A stretch of 64,000 nt of DNA from Bacteroidales bacterium (GTDB lineage: Bacteria > Bacteroidota > Bacteroidia > Bacteroidales > UBA932): NCBI GenBank assembly GCA_028724885.1, contig JAQYTJ010000011.1, positions 124,001-188,000 of the forward strand. The letters are read 5' to 3'. Positions 1 through 8,388 of this stretch are shown one piece after another. A program made the position numbers and the translations under genes. Position 1 is the first letter of the stretch. The number at the start of each line of letters is the position of its first letter. The notes below the pieces were generated by a model that was not told the DNA's origin, searched no databases, and saw only the letters and a list, made by a program, of their open reading frames with translations.

Positions 1-1221
1 CAGATACCCCTTTGGATAGCCTTCTATGAATATATTGTCTCGGTGCAGGAATTGGAGCGCCATACCTTCATCTACCTCTGCTCTAAAATATTTAAAATTA
101 TGAATATTCTGCATTATGCTCTCGTCCGCTGCGAGCGCTAAATCAGCAGATGGCACGAAATCGTTCCCCTTTCTCGCACCTAAAGGGATTCCTATCCTGA
201 GAGGCCGGAGCCAGGCAAGCGAGCCAGCATCCTTCCTGATGGATTCCGGGATCCAAAACATTGGGTCATAAGAATGAGGTCCTTTGCAATTCCATGCTCT
301 GGACACAGAAGTTTTATGGAGCACAGCGGCAAACTGACCCTCACCTTTCACCAACCCAGGCATTAGCATGGCACCACCATTGCTAGTCCTGAATATGCCG
401 TCGAATATCTCGCATTCCATTATTTCAGCGCCCAATTCAGCAGCGATCCAATCCACGTTTTCTTCATTCTCGGCAGCTTCGAAAGTACATGTGGAATAAA
501 TCAGGAATCCACCAGCACGAAGAGCCGGCCACACATCCCCAAGAATTCTTCTCTGCCGGGAAGCGCACAAAGCCACCAAATCCTCAGACCAGTCTTCCAG
601 AGCCTTAGGGTCTTTCCGAAACATTCCCTCCCCAGAGCAAGGCACGTCTGCAAGAATCACATCGAAAAAGCCCTCCATTTTTGCGAATGCTTTCGGATCA
701 GCACTAGTCACGACCACGTTCGCATCGCCCCAGAGAGTCACATTTTCGGCCAGGATGCTTGCCCTACCTCGCATCACCTCATTAGCGACCAGCATGAAGC
801 CATCGCCGAATTTCAACCTCAGCGAAGCCGCCAGATCTGTCGTCTTCCCACCAGGAGCAGCGCAAAGATCCAGCACCCTAAAAGGCCTTCCTAGACCGTA
901 CTCCTTATTCAAAATATTCCTGAATATGCTGCCGACGTACATTGCTGAGGAATCCTGTACATAGTAGCAGCCGGCATGGAATAACGGATCCAGAGTGAAC
1001 CGAGGTCTCTCTTCAAGAAAATAACCGAACTGGCACCAAGGTACCTGAGCAATGCCTTTCCCGAAATGCGCTTCAGTGAAAGCCGAAGATACTTTTGATG
1101 GGTTCACCCTCACTGAGACAGATGCTGATTCCTCGAACGCTCTCGCTGCCATGGCAGCATTCTCATGCCCCACAGCCCTATCCAAGATATTCAAGAACCT
1201 GCTATCCCCCAGCTCTAACAT
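1..1221 (-). CDS. rRNA m5C methyltransferase, RsmF/NOL1/NOP2/Sun family (3' end outside window)
   Basis: The reading frame starts with ATG at 1219-1221 and stays open to base 1, so about 407 codons are present and the C-terminus is missing. The SAM-binding motif I, LDLCAAPGGKT, is near residues 117-127. Motif IV, DVPCSGEGMF, has Cys195. Motif VI, YSTCTF, has Cys245. In this family one Cys attacks the cytosine C6 and the other helps release the enzyme. Together these identify an RNA (cytosine-C5)-methyltransferase of the RsmB/RsmF group, probably acting on 16S rRNA; length and motif order are closer to RsmF than RsmB. The start lies 4 bases from the stop of the upstream SRPBCC gene, so it is probably the last gene of a pyrE operon. 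The exact target base cannot be told from sequence. Confidence 0.9.
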   Translation of the reverse strand, partial: MLELGDSRFLNILDRAVGHENAAMAARAFEESASVSVRVNPSKVSSAFTEAHFGKGIAQVPWCQFGYFLEERPRFTLDPLFHAGCYYVQDSSAMYVGSIFRNILNKEYGLGRPFRVLDLCAAPGGKTTDLAASLRLKFGDGFMLVANEVMRGRASILAENVTLWGDANVVVTSADPKAFAKMEGFFDVILADVPCSGEGMFRKDPKALEDWSEDLVALCASRQRRILGDVWPALRAGGFLIYSTCTFEAAENEENVDWIAAELGAEIMECEIFDGIFRTSNGGAMLMPGLVKGEGQFAAVLHKTSVSRAWNCKGPHSYDPMFWIPESIRKDAGSLAWLRPLRIGIPLGARKGNDFVPSADLALAADESIMQNIHNFKYFRAEVDEGMALQFLHRDNIFIEGYPKGYL

Positions 1222-1225
1222 ATTC

Positions 1226-1708
1226 CTATTGCTGGCGGTTCTTGTCCAGCCCTTCCTTCATCTTTTTCAAAGTATCTTCGTCCACGCCTTCCGGCATCCG
1301 TCCTTCAGACATTGCCACCAAAGCATCCACGACTTTGTCCATCCCCTCTTTCAGTTTTTTTCCAAGGAGCATTTTCATCATCAAATTCAAATCTGCGCTG
1401 AACTCGATATAGAAGTCTGTCTTGTATGGATCAGATGCAGCTGCGTCGAAATGCAGCGAACCATTGAACTGGAACGGAGCTCCGTCATCTATGAAATCTA
1501 TCCTAGAATAAGGAGTTCTTTCTTTTATCATAATGCCTATCTTGAATCCTTGAACCGTAGCCGTGATGGTGTCATAATCCGCTGTGACATCGCCCCGATT
1601 GACCTCCGGTATAAACTGAAGGAAATTGCGCAAATCAGCAAACGCCATGTACAGTTCCGCAGGCTGCTTCGATACTATGCCGTGCTTGCTATTAATATTC
1701 GTCGTCAT
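1226..1708 (-). CDS. SRPBCC-fold protein (polyketide cyclase/START-like)
   Basis: This 160-residue protein has the profile of a small SRPBCC (Bet v 1-like) domain: an N-terminal amphipathic helix (LYMAFADLRNFLQFIP), alternating strands through residues 35-105, and a long C-terminal helix (residues 107-155) that is rich in Met, Lys and Glu. There is no signal peptide or membrane segment. It sits 11 bases after pyrE and 4 bases before the rRNA methyltransferase. In Bacteroidetes an SRPBCC protein beside pyrE is common, but its ligand is not known. The family call rests on fold pattern and context, and no catalytic residue can be named. Confidence 0.7.
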   Translation of the reverse strand: MTTNINSKHGIVSKQPAELYMAFADLRNFLQFIPEVNRGDVTADYDTITATVQGFKIGIMIKERTPYSRIDFIDDGAPFQFNGSLHFDAAASDPYKTDFYIEFSADLNLMMKMLLGKKLKEGMDKVVDALVAMSEGRMPEGVDEDTLKKMKEGLDKNRQQ

Positions 1709-1719
1709 ATTCTTAAAAA

Positions 1720-2361
1720 TTAATTATTTCCCCATTCGGCAGGATTCAGCCTCCACTGCTTAAGCACTTCTTTGTCCGAATCCTTTATGACCCCCTCTTC
1801 AGAAGCCTCCTCTATCAGGATGCTGTAATTCGAGAGGGTGTGCAATTTTACGTTAGCATCCTCGAACTGCTTCCTAGCCGTTTCAAATTCGTATGTGAAG
1901 ATAGCCATCATGCCGCAAACCTCTGCGCCGGACTCTCTCAATGCCTTCACTGCGGCCAGGCTGCTCATACCCGTAGAAATCAAGTCCTCAATCACGACGA
2001 CCTTTGCCCCTTTGGGCAGCACGCCCTCTATTTGAGAACCCGTGCCATGGTCTTTCGGCTTAGGACGGACATAGACGAAAGGTTTCCCTAGCCTGTCAGC
2101 GGCAAGCACTCCGTGGGCGATAGCACCGGTAGCAACACCCGCGACCACTTCAGCTTCAGGGTAGAGTTGTCCAGCACCTTCTGATAGCCAAGTGGCCACC
2201 TTTGACCTTAGCTTTGGGTCAGACAAGATTCGTCTGTTGTCGCAATATATCGGTGAATGCCAGCCTGAAGCCCAAGTAAAAGGGGTATTCGGACGAAGCA
2301 TAACTGCACCTATCCGAAGGAGCTCGGAAGCCAGTTTTCTAGCTACTATTTCCATTTTCAA
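1720..2361 (-). CDS. pyrE: Orotate phosphoribosyltransferase
   Basis: The enzyme transfers phosphoribose from PRPP to orotate, making OMP in de novo pyrimidine synthesis in the cytoplasm. The protein has 213 residues, the normal length for the family. The type I PRTase PRPP-binding motif reads VVVIEDLISTGMSS near residues 121-134. The KPKDHGTGSQIEG segment before it matches the flexible catalytic loop. It is the first gene of a likely pyrE-SRPBCC-rRNA methyltransferase operon read leftward. Its -7 promoter element overlaps an inverted repeat shared with the divergent Nudix gene. Confidence 0.96.
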   Translation of the reverse strand: MKMEIVARKLASELLRIGAVMLRPNTPFTWASGWHSPIYCDNRRILSDPKLRSKVATWLSEGAGQLYPEAEVVAGVATGAIAHGVLAADRLGKPFVYVRPKPKDHGTGSQIEGVLPKGAKVVVIEDLISTGMSSLAAVKALRESGAEVCGMMAIFTYEFETARKQFEDANVKLHTLSNYSILIEEASEEGVIKDSDKEVLKQWRLNPAEWGNN

Positions 2362-2371
2362 TGAATTGGAT

Positions 2372-2398
2372 TAAATTTGCATGTAATATGCAAATATA
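2372..2398. promoter_or_regulatory. Face-to-face divergent promoters inside an inverted repeat
   Basis: Two Bacteroidetes-type -7 boxes are present. TAAATTTG (2372-2379, plus strand) faces the Nudix gene. TATATTTG (complement of 2391-2398) faces pyrE. They are embedded in a perfect 8-bp inverted repeat, ATTTGCAT (2375-2382) and ATGCAAAT (2388-2395), with a 5-base centre. No convincing -33 TTTG is visible for either direction. The symmetry may arise simply from two overlapping promoters, or may be an operator. Confidence 0.55.
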
Positions 2399-2414
2399 GT
2401 CATTTTAACAGACG

Positions 2415-3029
2415 ATGCACAGGATTTACCTTGAAAAGAGATGCGTGATAATCTGCTCTCCAGGAGAGAGTTCGCTTTCAGACCCTAACTCTATAGAACT
2501 GCATTTAGGTGACTCCAAGGCTGATATCTCAAAACTTGTATCTCTATTCGAAAGTTCCGATTCCCTTCAAAGAATATTCATCCCGACCGAAAACGTGGAA
2601 AGCACGTACGAAAATTTCTGCTCCAATTTTAAAGAAGTGACTGCTGCAGGAGGGTTAGTGTCCAACCGCCGAAGCGATGTGCTGATGATTAAGAGAAACG
2701 GGCTCTGGGACCTGCCCAAAGGGCACCAGGAAGTGGGAGAGGATACCACTGTCACGGCGATGCGAGAGGTTCAGGAAGAGACAGGAGTGAAAGAACTCGA
2801 GCTAGGAAAGCTAATATGCGTCACCGACCATTGCTATTTTCGCAACGAGAAATGGCACCTGAAGCATACCTGGTGGTATGAAATGCTTTACACGAAGCCG
2901 ATAGACCTCATTCCTCAGCGAGATGAAGACATCACGAAAGCCGTGTGGATTCCTCGCTCCTGCATAGCTTCTTATTTGATTGACACTTACCCTTCGATAA
3001 TAGAGGTTTTCAGAAGCGCTGGAATCTAG
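2415..3029 (+). CDS. Nudix hydrolase
   Basis: The protein has 204 residues. A full Nudix box spans about residues 103-125: it starts at Gly103 in GHQEVGED and ends in REVQEETGV, giving the Gx5Ex7REUxEExGU pattern that binds the metal and cleaves nucleoside diphosphates linked to another group. An N-terminal extension of about 85 residues has no family I recognise. This layout is common among Bacteroidetes Nudix proteins adjacent to pyrE. Substrate is unknown: ADP-ribose, diadenosine polyphosphates or a capped RNA are all possible. The gene is divergent from pyrE with about 50 bases between starts. Confidence 0.88.
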   Translation: MHRIYLEKRCVIICSPGESSLSDPNSIELHLGDSKADISKLVSLFESSDSLQRIFIPTENVESTYENFCSNFKEVTAAGGLVSNRRSDVLMIKRNGLWDLPKGHQEVGEDTTVTAMREVQEETGVKELELGKLICVTDHCYFRNEKWHLKHTWWYEMLYTKPIDLIPQRDEDITKAVWIPRSCIASYLIDTYPSIIEVFRSAGI

Positions 3030-3124
3030 ATAGGTTTATTGGCTTTACTAGGAATATAATCTCTAGGACTTGAAACATTTTCCAAACATTCTCCGTATAA
3101 TAAAAGTCTACACAAATAGATTAT

Positions 3125-4174
3125 ATGAAACTTTCGCAATTTCAATTCCTGCTACCTAAGGATAAGCTAGCAAAAAATCCAACGACGTGGCGTGACGAAT
3201 GCAAACTGATGGTAGTTCACAGAGATACAGGTGAAATAGAGCACAGAATTTTCAAAGACATCATCGACTATTTCGGAAAGGGAGACACTTTCGTTTTCAA
3301 TGACACGAAAGTTTTCCCTGCTAGGCTCTACGGAAAGAAAGAGAAAACATGTGCCGACATCATGGTTTTCCTCCTCAGGGAGCTAAGCAGAGAGCAACAT
3401 CTCTGGGACGTGATAGTAGACCCTGCCAGAAAAATAAGAATAGGCAATAAGCTTTATTTTGGCGAGGATCAGAGCCTGGTCGCAGAAGTAATAGACAATA
3501 CGACTTCCAGAGGCAGAACCCTGAGGTTCCTATATGATGGCCCATACGAGGACTTCAGGGAGCAGCTTTTCAGTTTGGGGGAGATACCTGTGCCAAGATT
3601 CATTAAGGACAAGATAACTCCAGCTGACACCGAGAATTATCAGACAATCTTCGCCAAGAAAGAAGGTGCCGTAGCAGCACCCGCAGCAGGCTTGCATTTC
3701 AGCCGCGAGCTGTTCAACAGAATGATACTGAATGATATCGGCAAAGCTTCCATAACCCTGCACATGGGAATTGGCCAGTACCGAAGGGTCGACGTAGAGG
3801 ATCTTTCGAAGCACAGGATGGATTCCGAGAGGCTGATCATAACTCAAGAAGCTTGCGATGTCATCAATATGGCAAAAAATGCCAAGCATAAAATCTGCGC
3901 CATAGGGGTCACCGTGCTAAGAGGACTCGAGACTTACGTCACGACGAATAACGAGGTGAGGCCGTTCGACGGATGGACTAACAAATTCATCTTTCCACCA
4001 TACGATTTCTCTATCCCGGATGCTCTCGTCTCGAATTTCCACATGCCAGAGTCAACAATGCTCATGGCCGTCGCAGCATTCGGTGGGTACGACAACGTAA
4101 TGAATGCATATAAAATGGCTCTGGATGAGGATTATCGTTTTGGGCCTTACGGCGACGCAATGCTGATAGTTTAG
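3125..4174 (+). CDS. queA: tRNA preQ1(34) S-adenosylmethionine ribosyltransferase-isomerase
   Basis: QueA transfers and isomerises the ribosyl moiety of SAM onto preQ1 at tRNA position 34, giving epoxyqueuosine. The 349 residues cover the whole family length. Typical segments are visible: [15 protein letters not shown] near residues 58-72, [13 protein letters not shown] near 186-198, and [12 protein letters not shown] near 305-316. It is cytoplasmic and appears monocistronic. The stop codon TAG is the first triplet of a 36-bp repeat (4172-4207) that also occurs near 11.7 kb. The gene converges on tilS with only 17 bases between stops. Confidence 0.97.
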   Translation: MKLSQFQFLLPKDKLAKNPTTWRDECKLMVVHRDTGEIEHRIFKDIIDYFGKGDTFVFNDTKVFPARLYGKKEKTCADIMVFLLRELSREQHLWDVIVDPARKIRIGNKLYFGEDQSLVAEVIDNTTSRGRTLRFLYDGPYEDFREQLFSLGEIPVPRFIKDKITPADTENYQTIFAKKEGAVAAPAAGLHFSRELFNRMILNDIGKASITLHMGIGQYRRVDVEDLSKHRMDSERLIITQEACDVINMAKNAKHKICAIGVTVLRGLETYVTTNNEVRPFDGWTNKFIFPPYDFSIPDALVSNFHMPESTMLMAVAAFGGYDNVMNAYKMALDEDYRFGPYGDAMLIV

Positions 4175-4207
4175 AAGCTGTTTTGAAATATTTACTCTTG
4201 TTCTTTA
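4172..4207. repeat. 36-bp repeat copy at the queA/tilS convergent junction
   Basis: The plus strand begins with the queA stop (TAGAAGCTGTTTTGAAA) and runs into the last codons of tilS on the opposite strand. The complement of 11,687-11,722 is the same sequence with one mismatch (35 of 36 bases). The repeat therefore supplies the queA stop codon, the spacer, and the final KEQE codons and stop of tilS. It looks like one end of the larger element at 11,560-11,722. Confidence 0.75.
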
Positions 4208-5610
4208 TATGCCTCCGAGATTCTGATTATTTCATACGTTTCTGGGGTAATTTTTACCGTTTCATCTATTCGAGAACAAAGTATTGCCGCCACGTGGGAG
4301 GCGTTCTCAGAATCCGGGAATTGCAAAAGAAGAGCATTCGCCTTATCTGCGATGGAAAATTTCAAATCCGTGAATATGTCTTGCAGCTTCTTCCTGCCAA
4401 ATCCGCCAAACTGAGTTCTTACGCCTAAAGGACACATCCAGTCGCCTTCGTGCCAAGAACGAACCTTGAGTGGGAAGCCTATTTTCCCAGCATCTAAGGC
4501 TACAGTGCCATCAGGCTGTCTTAAGGGCATGTTTTCCGAATATGCCGTAACGGCTACAGAAAATTTCCGACCGGCAATCTCATACTCTCCAGGACAGGGG
4601 ATCAGGAAAGCTTTCAAAGGCTCGTCACTACGTTTAGGGCTGATTATTAATTCATTAGAGGAAGCGGATAAAGAATATCCACTAGAGAGGAAGTGCTTCC
4701 CAGCGATATTTCCTCCCGAATGCAGCCGCCTTACCAGATCTTCGATGACAGCAGCCCCGAAGCCATACTCAGTAAGGAAACTGAATATGAAATATTCCCA
4801 TGCCGGATACTCTCTAAACTTAGAAATCCCAACGGCGATGCTTCCATCTGTACGCTTCGTTACGGCATATTCTTTTATTTTGGCGCTCCACTCGTCTGCG
4901 GCCCTCTGAGCCTGAGCATAATTTGCCATATCCTTTGAAATGGTACCTAGGAACGCAGGATTTAGCTTCTCGAATAGTGGGAATATCTCGTTCCTAATCA
5001 GGTTCCTCTTATAGGCAGTGTCTGCGTTCGTCTTATCTTCGCGCCACTTAATTCCCTGAGACACAGCATACTCATAAATATCTTTTCTGGAAAATTCCAG
5101 CATAGGTCTTAGAAGGAGAGCCACTGCGTCTCTCACCGGCACTACTGAAGAAAGCTTCATTCCAGTAGATCCTCCTATTCCACAACCTCGCAACATATTC
5201 AGAATAAGCGTTTCCGCATTATCATTCTGATTGTGTGCCACAGCCACGGCCACGTAGCCATACTTCCGACAGAACTCATCGAACCAGGAATATCTCAGCT
5301 CCCTAGCAGCCATCTCGATGCTCAAACCTTTCGAGGCAGCATATTCCTTAGTGCAAAAGTCTTTTTTCTCGAATATTATGCCTTGCGTTTCGGCGTATTC
5401 CTTGACCAATGCCTCATCGGAATCGCTATCAGCTCCTCGCAAATGAAAGTTGCAATGAGCAATGGCCAAGCGGCATTTTATCGTAGAATGGCTGAATAGG
5501 CAGGCCATGACCATTGAATCCACTCCACCGCTTACCGCAAGCAAGATGCTTGATCCGCTGCTAAGATTCAGCGATGACAGGATCCGATCGAAATGAGCCT
5601 GGCTAATCAT
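4192..5610 (-). CDS. tilS: tRNA(Ile)-lysidine synthetase
   Basis: TilS converts C34 of the AUA-reading tRNA-Ile to lysidine using ATP, so that AUA is read as isoleucine. The protein has 472 residues. The PP-loop SGGVDSM is near residues 28-34, and the N-terminal adenylation domain is followed by the usual C-terminal tRNA-binding domains. The start codon overlaps the stop of the upstream DUF3078 gene by one base (TAATG), indicating translational coupling in a proS-DUF3078-tilS operon. The last four codons and the stop lie inside a repeat copy, so the C-terminus may have been remodelled by that element. Confidence 0.95.
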   Translation of the reverse strand: MISQAHFDRILSSLNLSSGSSILLAVSGGVDSMVMACLFSHSTIKCRLAIAHCNFHLRGADSDSDEALVKEYAETQGIIFEKKDFCTKEYAASKGLSIEMAARELRYSWFDEFCRKYGYVAVAVAHNQNDNAETLILNMLRGCGIGGSTGMKLSSVVPVRDAVALLLRPMLEFSRKDIYEYAVSQGIKWREDKTNADTAYKRNLIRNEIFPLFEKLNPAFLGTISKDMANYAQAQRAADEWSAKIKEYAVTKRTDGSIAVGISKFREYPAWEYFIFSFLTEYGFGAAVIEDLVRRLHSGGNIAGKHFLSSGYSLSASSNELIISPKRSDEPLKAFLIPCPGEYEIAGRKFSVAVTAYSENMPLRQPDGTVALDAGKIGFPLKVRSWHEGDWMCPLGVRTQFGGFGRKKLQDIFTDLKFSIADKANALLLQFPDSENASHVAAILCSRIDETVKITPETYEIIRISEAYKEQE

Positions 5611-6740
5611 TATTTCGGACGAGGAAACGTGTAAGAGAAGCCGAATCCTATCAGTTCCCTGAACTGAATCCTTTTCTTGCCGTCCGGGTATTTGTCAATG
5701 TCACTCTCGTCTTTAATCAGGACATTGTCATCGTAAATCATGAACGTCGTGAGCGAGAACGTGAAATATTTGGCTAAGATCCAATTGAAACGATTGTCCC
5801 AGTTCACCCTGAGATTCTGAGGATTATCTAGGTAATCAGAGAAAAGCACCAGCTGAGAGCTGTAATTTATGTTAGAATTTATCCTCAGCTTCAAATCGAC
5901 TTTCAGCTGAGCTCCAAGCTGCCATTTGGCTGACTTATAGTAATCCCCATGATATCCTACCACGACCCCCGAATCGTCTGTGATGTTATAAGGGTATTGG
6001 GTCTCGTCTTTATATTTGCTTTTGCGCTCAAGACCATAACCTTTCCTGAGACTCTCGTCAGTGACCATGGTAAGACCGCCAGTAACAGGAGCGAAGTTTA
6101 TTACTAGCCAGTTATTCTTAGGATTCGGCACCCAGTCGATACCGAAACCGACCGTGAAATAGGCTGGCGAGAGAAAACCTGACTTCAATGCTCTAGCATT
6201 CATCCAATCCCGCCTGGAAGGCTTGTCTCCTTCGTAATCTTTCGGGTTATTGTAATTGTAACTGTTAGTAAACTGCGAGCGGAATGTGAACTGACCTGAA
6301 TAATTCAATTTATCAGTGATTCTGTGACCGTATTTGCTCTCCAAATAAATTCGATCCGTGTTTTTCTGCACGAATGGCTTATCGTCTTGGTAGATGAATC
6401 CAAAATCTACCTGCAGCCTGTTGTTCCAGAATTTCTTGTCTTTCGCATAATTGGCATTAGCGTCTAAGTAAGAAGCCAAAGTCACGTTATCGATTCCTCC
6501 TGCCGCCCAGTTATTGAATTTTGTTTGGCTGAACTGGATACTAGTAAGAAGGGATTTCTTCCAGTAATTCGGCTTAGGGGGAACGACCTTCGTCTGCGGA
6601 GCGTTTACCAGCGCAGCTGCTGCTGCAGCAGCAGCTGACTGAGCGTCTTTCTTCGTCGTGTCGGTCTGAGCATGGAGCGAAACCGACCCTAGCAATGCCG
6701 ATGCTAATGTTATAGCAGATAAAATATTCTTAAAATTCAT
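5610..6740 (-). CDS. DUF3078 outer membrane protein
   Basis: The protein has 376 residues with a Sec signal peptide ending near LHAQ (about residue 25), then a low-complexity alanine-rich linker of about 20 residues. The body begins WKKSLLTSIQFSQTKFNNWA, which matches the start of the DUF3078 family. That family is predicted to form an outer membrane beta-barrel, and the alternating aromatic and polar residues and the terminal FSYTFPRPK fit this. Function is unknown. It sits between proS (15 bases away) and tilS (one-base overlap). Confidence 0.85.
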   Translation of the reverse strand: MNFKNILSAITLASALLGSVSLHAQTDTTKKDAQSAAAAAAAALVNAPQTKVVPPKPNYWKKSLLTSIQFSQTKFNNWAAGGIDNVTLASYLDANANYAKDKKFWNNRLQVDFGFIYQDDKPFVQKNTDRIYLESKYGHRITDKLNYSGQFTFRSQFTNSYNYNNPKDYEGDKPSRRDWMNARALKSGFLSPAYFTVGFGIDWVPNPKNNWLVINFAPVTGGLTMVTDESLRKGYGLERKSKYKDETQYPYNITDDSGVVVGYHGDYYKSAKWQLGAQLKVDLKLRINSNINYSSQLVLFSDYLDNPQNLRVNWDNRFNWILAKYFTFSLTTFMIYDDNVLIKDESDIDKYPDGKKRIQFRELIGFGFSYTFPRPK

Positions 6741-6755
6741 CTTTAACTCTTTTTA

Positions 6756-8234
6756 TTAATATGATATAGCAAATATTACTCTTTGGTGCGACGGCTTTCC
6801 TGAATATATGTCATTACCTTCTTCTTCGCAGACGAAACTATCAACAGGAATGCACCTTATAGTTGCCTTAGTCTCATCCTTGATCTTCTGCTCAGTCTCG
6901 GCAGTGCCGTCCCAATGGCATAGCAAGAACTTGCCCGTCCCAATCTTTTCTTTGAACTCGTTCCAATCGTCGCATTTTTCTACGTGGGCGGCACGGAAAT
7001 CGAATGCTTTTTTGTAGATATTCCGCTGCATATCCGCAAGCAGGCTCTCGATTGAATCTGCCAGCCCGTCTATAGCGACTGTCTTTTTCTCCATGGTATC
7101 TCTCCTATGCACTTCTACTGTGCCATTCCCCAAGTCGCGAGGGCCTATTGCGAGACGTACTGGAACACCCTTCAGCTCCCATTCTGCAAATTTGAATCCA
7201 GGGCGGAGGGTATCTCTGTCATCAATCTTCACACTATGGCCTTTGACTTCAAGTTCTTGCTTCAAGGCTGTCATTTTGTCGATGATGGCAGCATGCTCTT
7301 CACCCGTCTTGAAGATAGGCACCATCACCACTTGAATCGGCGCAAGCCTTGGCGGAAGCACCAGCCCGTTATCGTCTCCGTGAGCCATCACTAGAGCCCC
7401 CATGAGCCTGGTTGAAGCGCCCCAAGATGTCGCCCATACGTACTGCTGATTGCCTTCCTTGTCGGTATACTGAACGTCGAAAGATTTCGCAAAGTTCTGT
7501 CCCAAGAAGTGAGACGTACCAGCCTGTAATGCCTTTCCATCCTGCATCATGGCCTCGATTGTCAGAGTGTCCAATGCTCCGGCGAACCTCTCATTAGGGC
7601 TTTTATGGCCAATTACCACCGGCAAAGCTAGATATTCACGAGCAAACTCGGCATAGACATGCACCATCCTCTCCGCCTCTGCCTGAGCCTCTTCTGCCGT
7701 TGCATGAGCTGTATGCCCTTCCTGCCAGAGAAACTCGGAAGTGCGCAGGAACAGTCTAGTGCGCATTTCCCAGCGAACTACATTAGCCCACTGATTGCAC
7801 ATGATTGGAAGGTCTCTCCAAGATTTAATCCAATTCTTATATGTGCTCCAAATAATCGTCTCAGAAGTAGGCCTCACTATCAATTCCTCTTCAAGTTTAG
7901 CGTCCGGATCGACCACGATGCCGTTGCCGTTAGGATCATTCATGAGCCTGTGATGTGTCACCACTGCGCATTCCTTGGCGAAGCCTGCGACATGCTCTGC
8001 TTCCCTGCTAAAAAAAGATTTCGGTATGAAAAGCGGGAAATATGCATTCTGAGCCCCTGTTTCCTTGAACATACCATCCAGCACAGACTGCATCTTTTCC
8101 CATATGGCATACCCATACGGCTTAATGACCATGCAGCCTCTGACAGGAGACTGCTCCGCTAAACCCGATTTGACCACCAGATCATTGTACCATTGGGAAT
8201 AATTCTCTTCCCTGCTTGTAATTTCTTTTGCCAT
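6756..8234 (-). CDS. proS: Prolyl-tRNA synthetase, archaeal/eukaryotic-like type
   Basis: This class II aminoacyl-tRNA synthetase charges tRNA-Pro. At 492 residues it lacks the large editing insertion of the bacterial type and matches the shorter archaeal/eukaryotic-like form that is standard in Bacteroidetes. Motif 2 ([20 protein letters not shown], about residues 147-166) and motif 3 ([16 protein letters not shown], about 270-285) are intact, and the protein ends in aromatic residues (FAISY) as in that type. It is the promoter-proximal gene of the proS-DUF3078-tilS operon. Confidence 0.97.
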   Translation of the reverse strand: MAKEITSREENYSQWYNDLVVKSGLAEQSPVRGCMVIKPYGYAIWEKMQSVLDGMFKETGAQNAYFPLFIPKSFFSREAEHVAGFAKECAVVTHHRLMNDPNGNGIVVDPDAKLEEELIVRPTSETIIWSTYKNWIKSWRDLPIMCNQWANVVRWEMRTRLFLRTSEFLWQEGHTAHATAEEAQAEAERMVHVYAEFAREYLALPVVIGHKSPNERFAGALDTLTIEAMMQDGKALQAGTSHFLGQNFAKSFDVQYTDKEGNQQYVWATSWGASTRLMGALVMAHGDDNGLVLPPRLAPIQVVMVPIFKTGEEHAAIIDKMTALKQELEVKGHSVKIDDRDTLRPGFKFAEWELKGVPVRLAIGPRDLGNGTVEVHRRDTMEKKTVAIDGLADSIESLLADMQRNIYKKAFDFRAAHVEKCDDWNEFKEKIGTGKFLLCHWDGTAETEQKIKDETKATIRCIPVDSFVCEEEGNDIYSGKPSHQRVIFAISY

Positions 8235-8275
8235 ATTATACTAAAATTCAAAAAATCAGCCTATCTTTATGCAAG

Positions 8276-8296
8276 AAATCCATAAGGTATGGATTT
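8276..8296. promoter_or_regulatory. Perfect 9-bp inverted repeat between divergent genes
   Basis: AAATCCATA (8276-8284) and TATGGATTT (8288-8296) form a perfect inverted repeat with a 3-base centre, about 40 bases upstream of proS and 90 upstream of the divergent lipoprotein gene. A dyad between divergent starts is a likely protein-binding site; a hairpin in a leader is the alternative. No partner site was found elsewhere in the window. Confidence 0.45.
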
Positions 8297-8388
8297 TGTT
8301 CTTGATTAGAATCGATAAAGATTCGAATCCTTGCATCTTTGACAGGTGCGAAGTTAAGAATTATTATTAAAATACAGGAGGTCAATAT

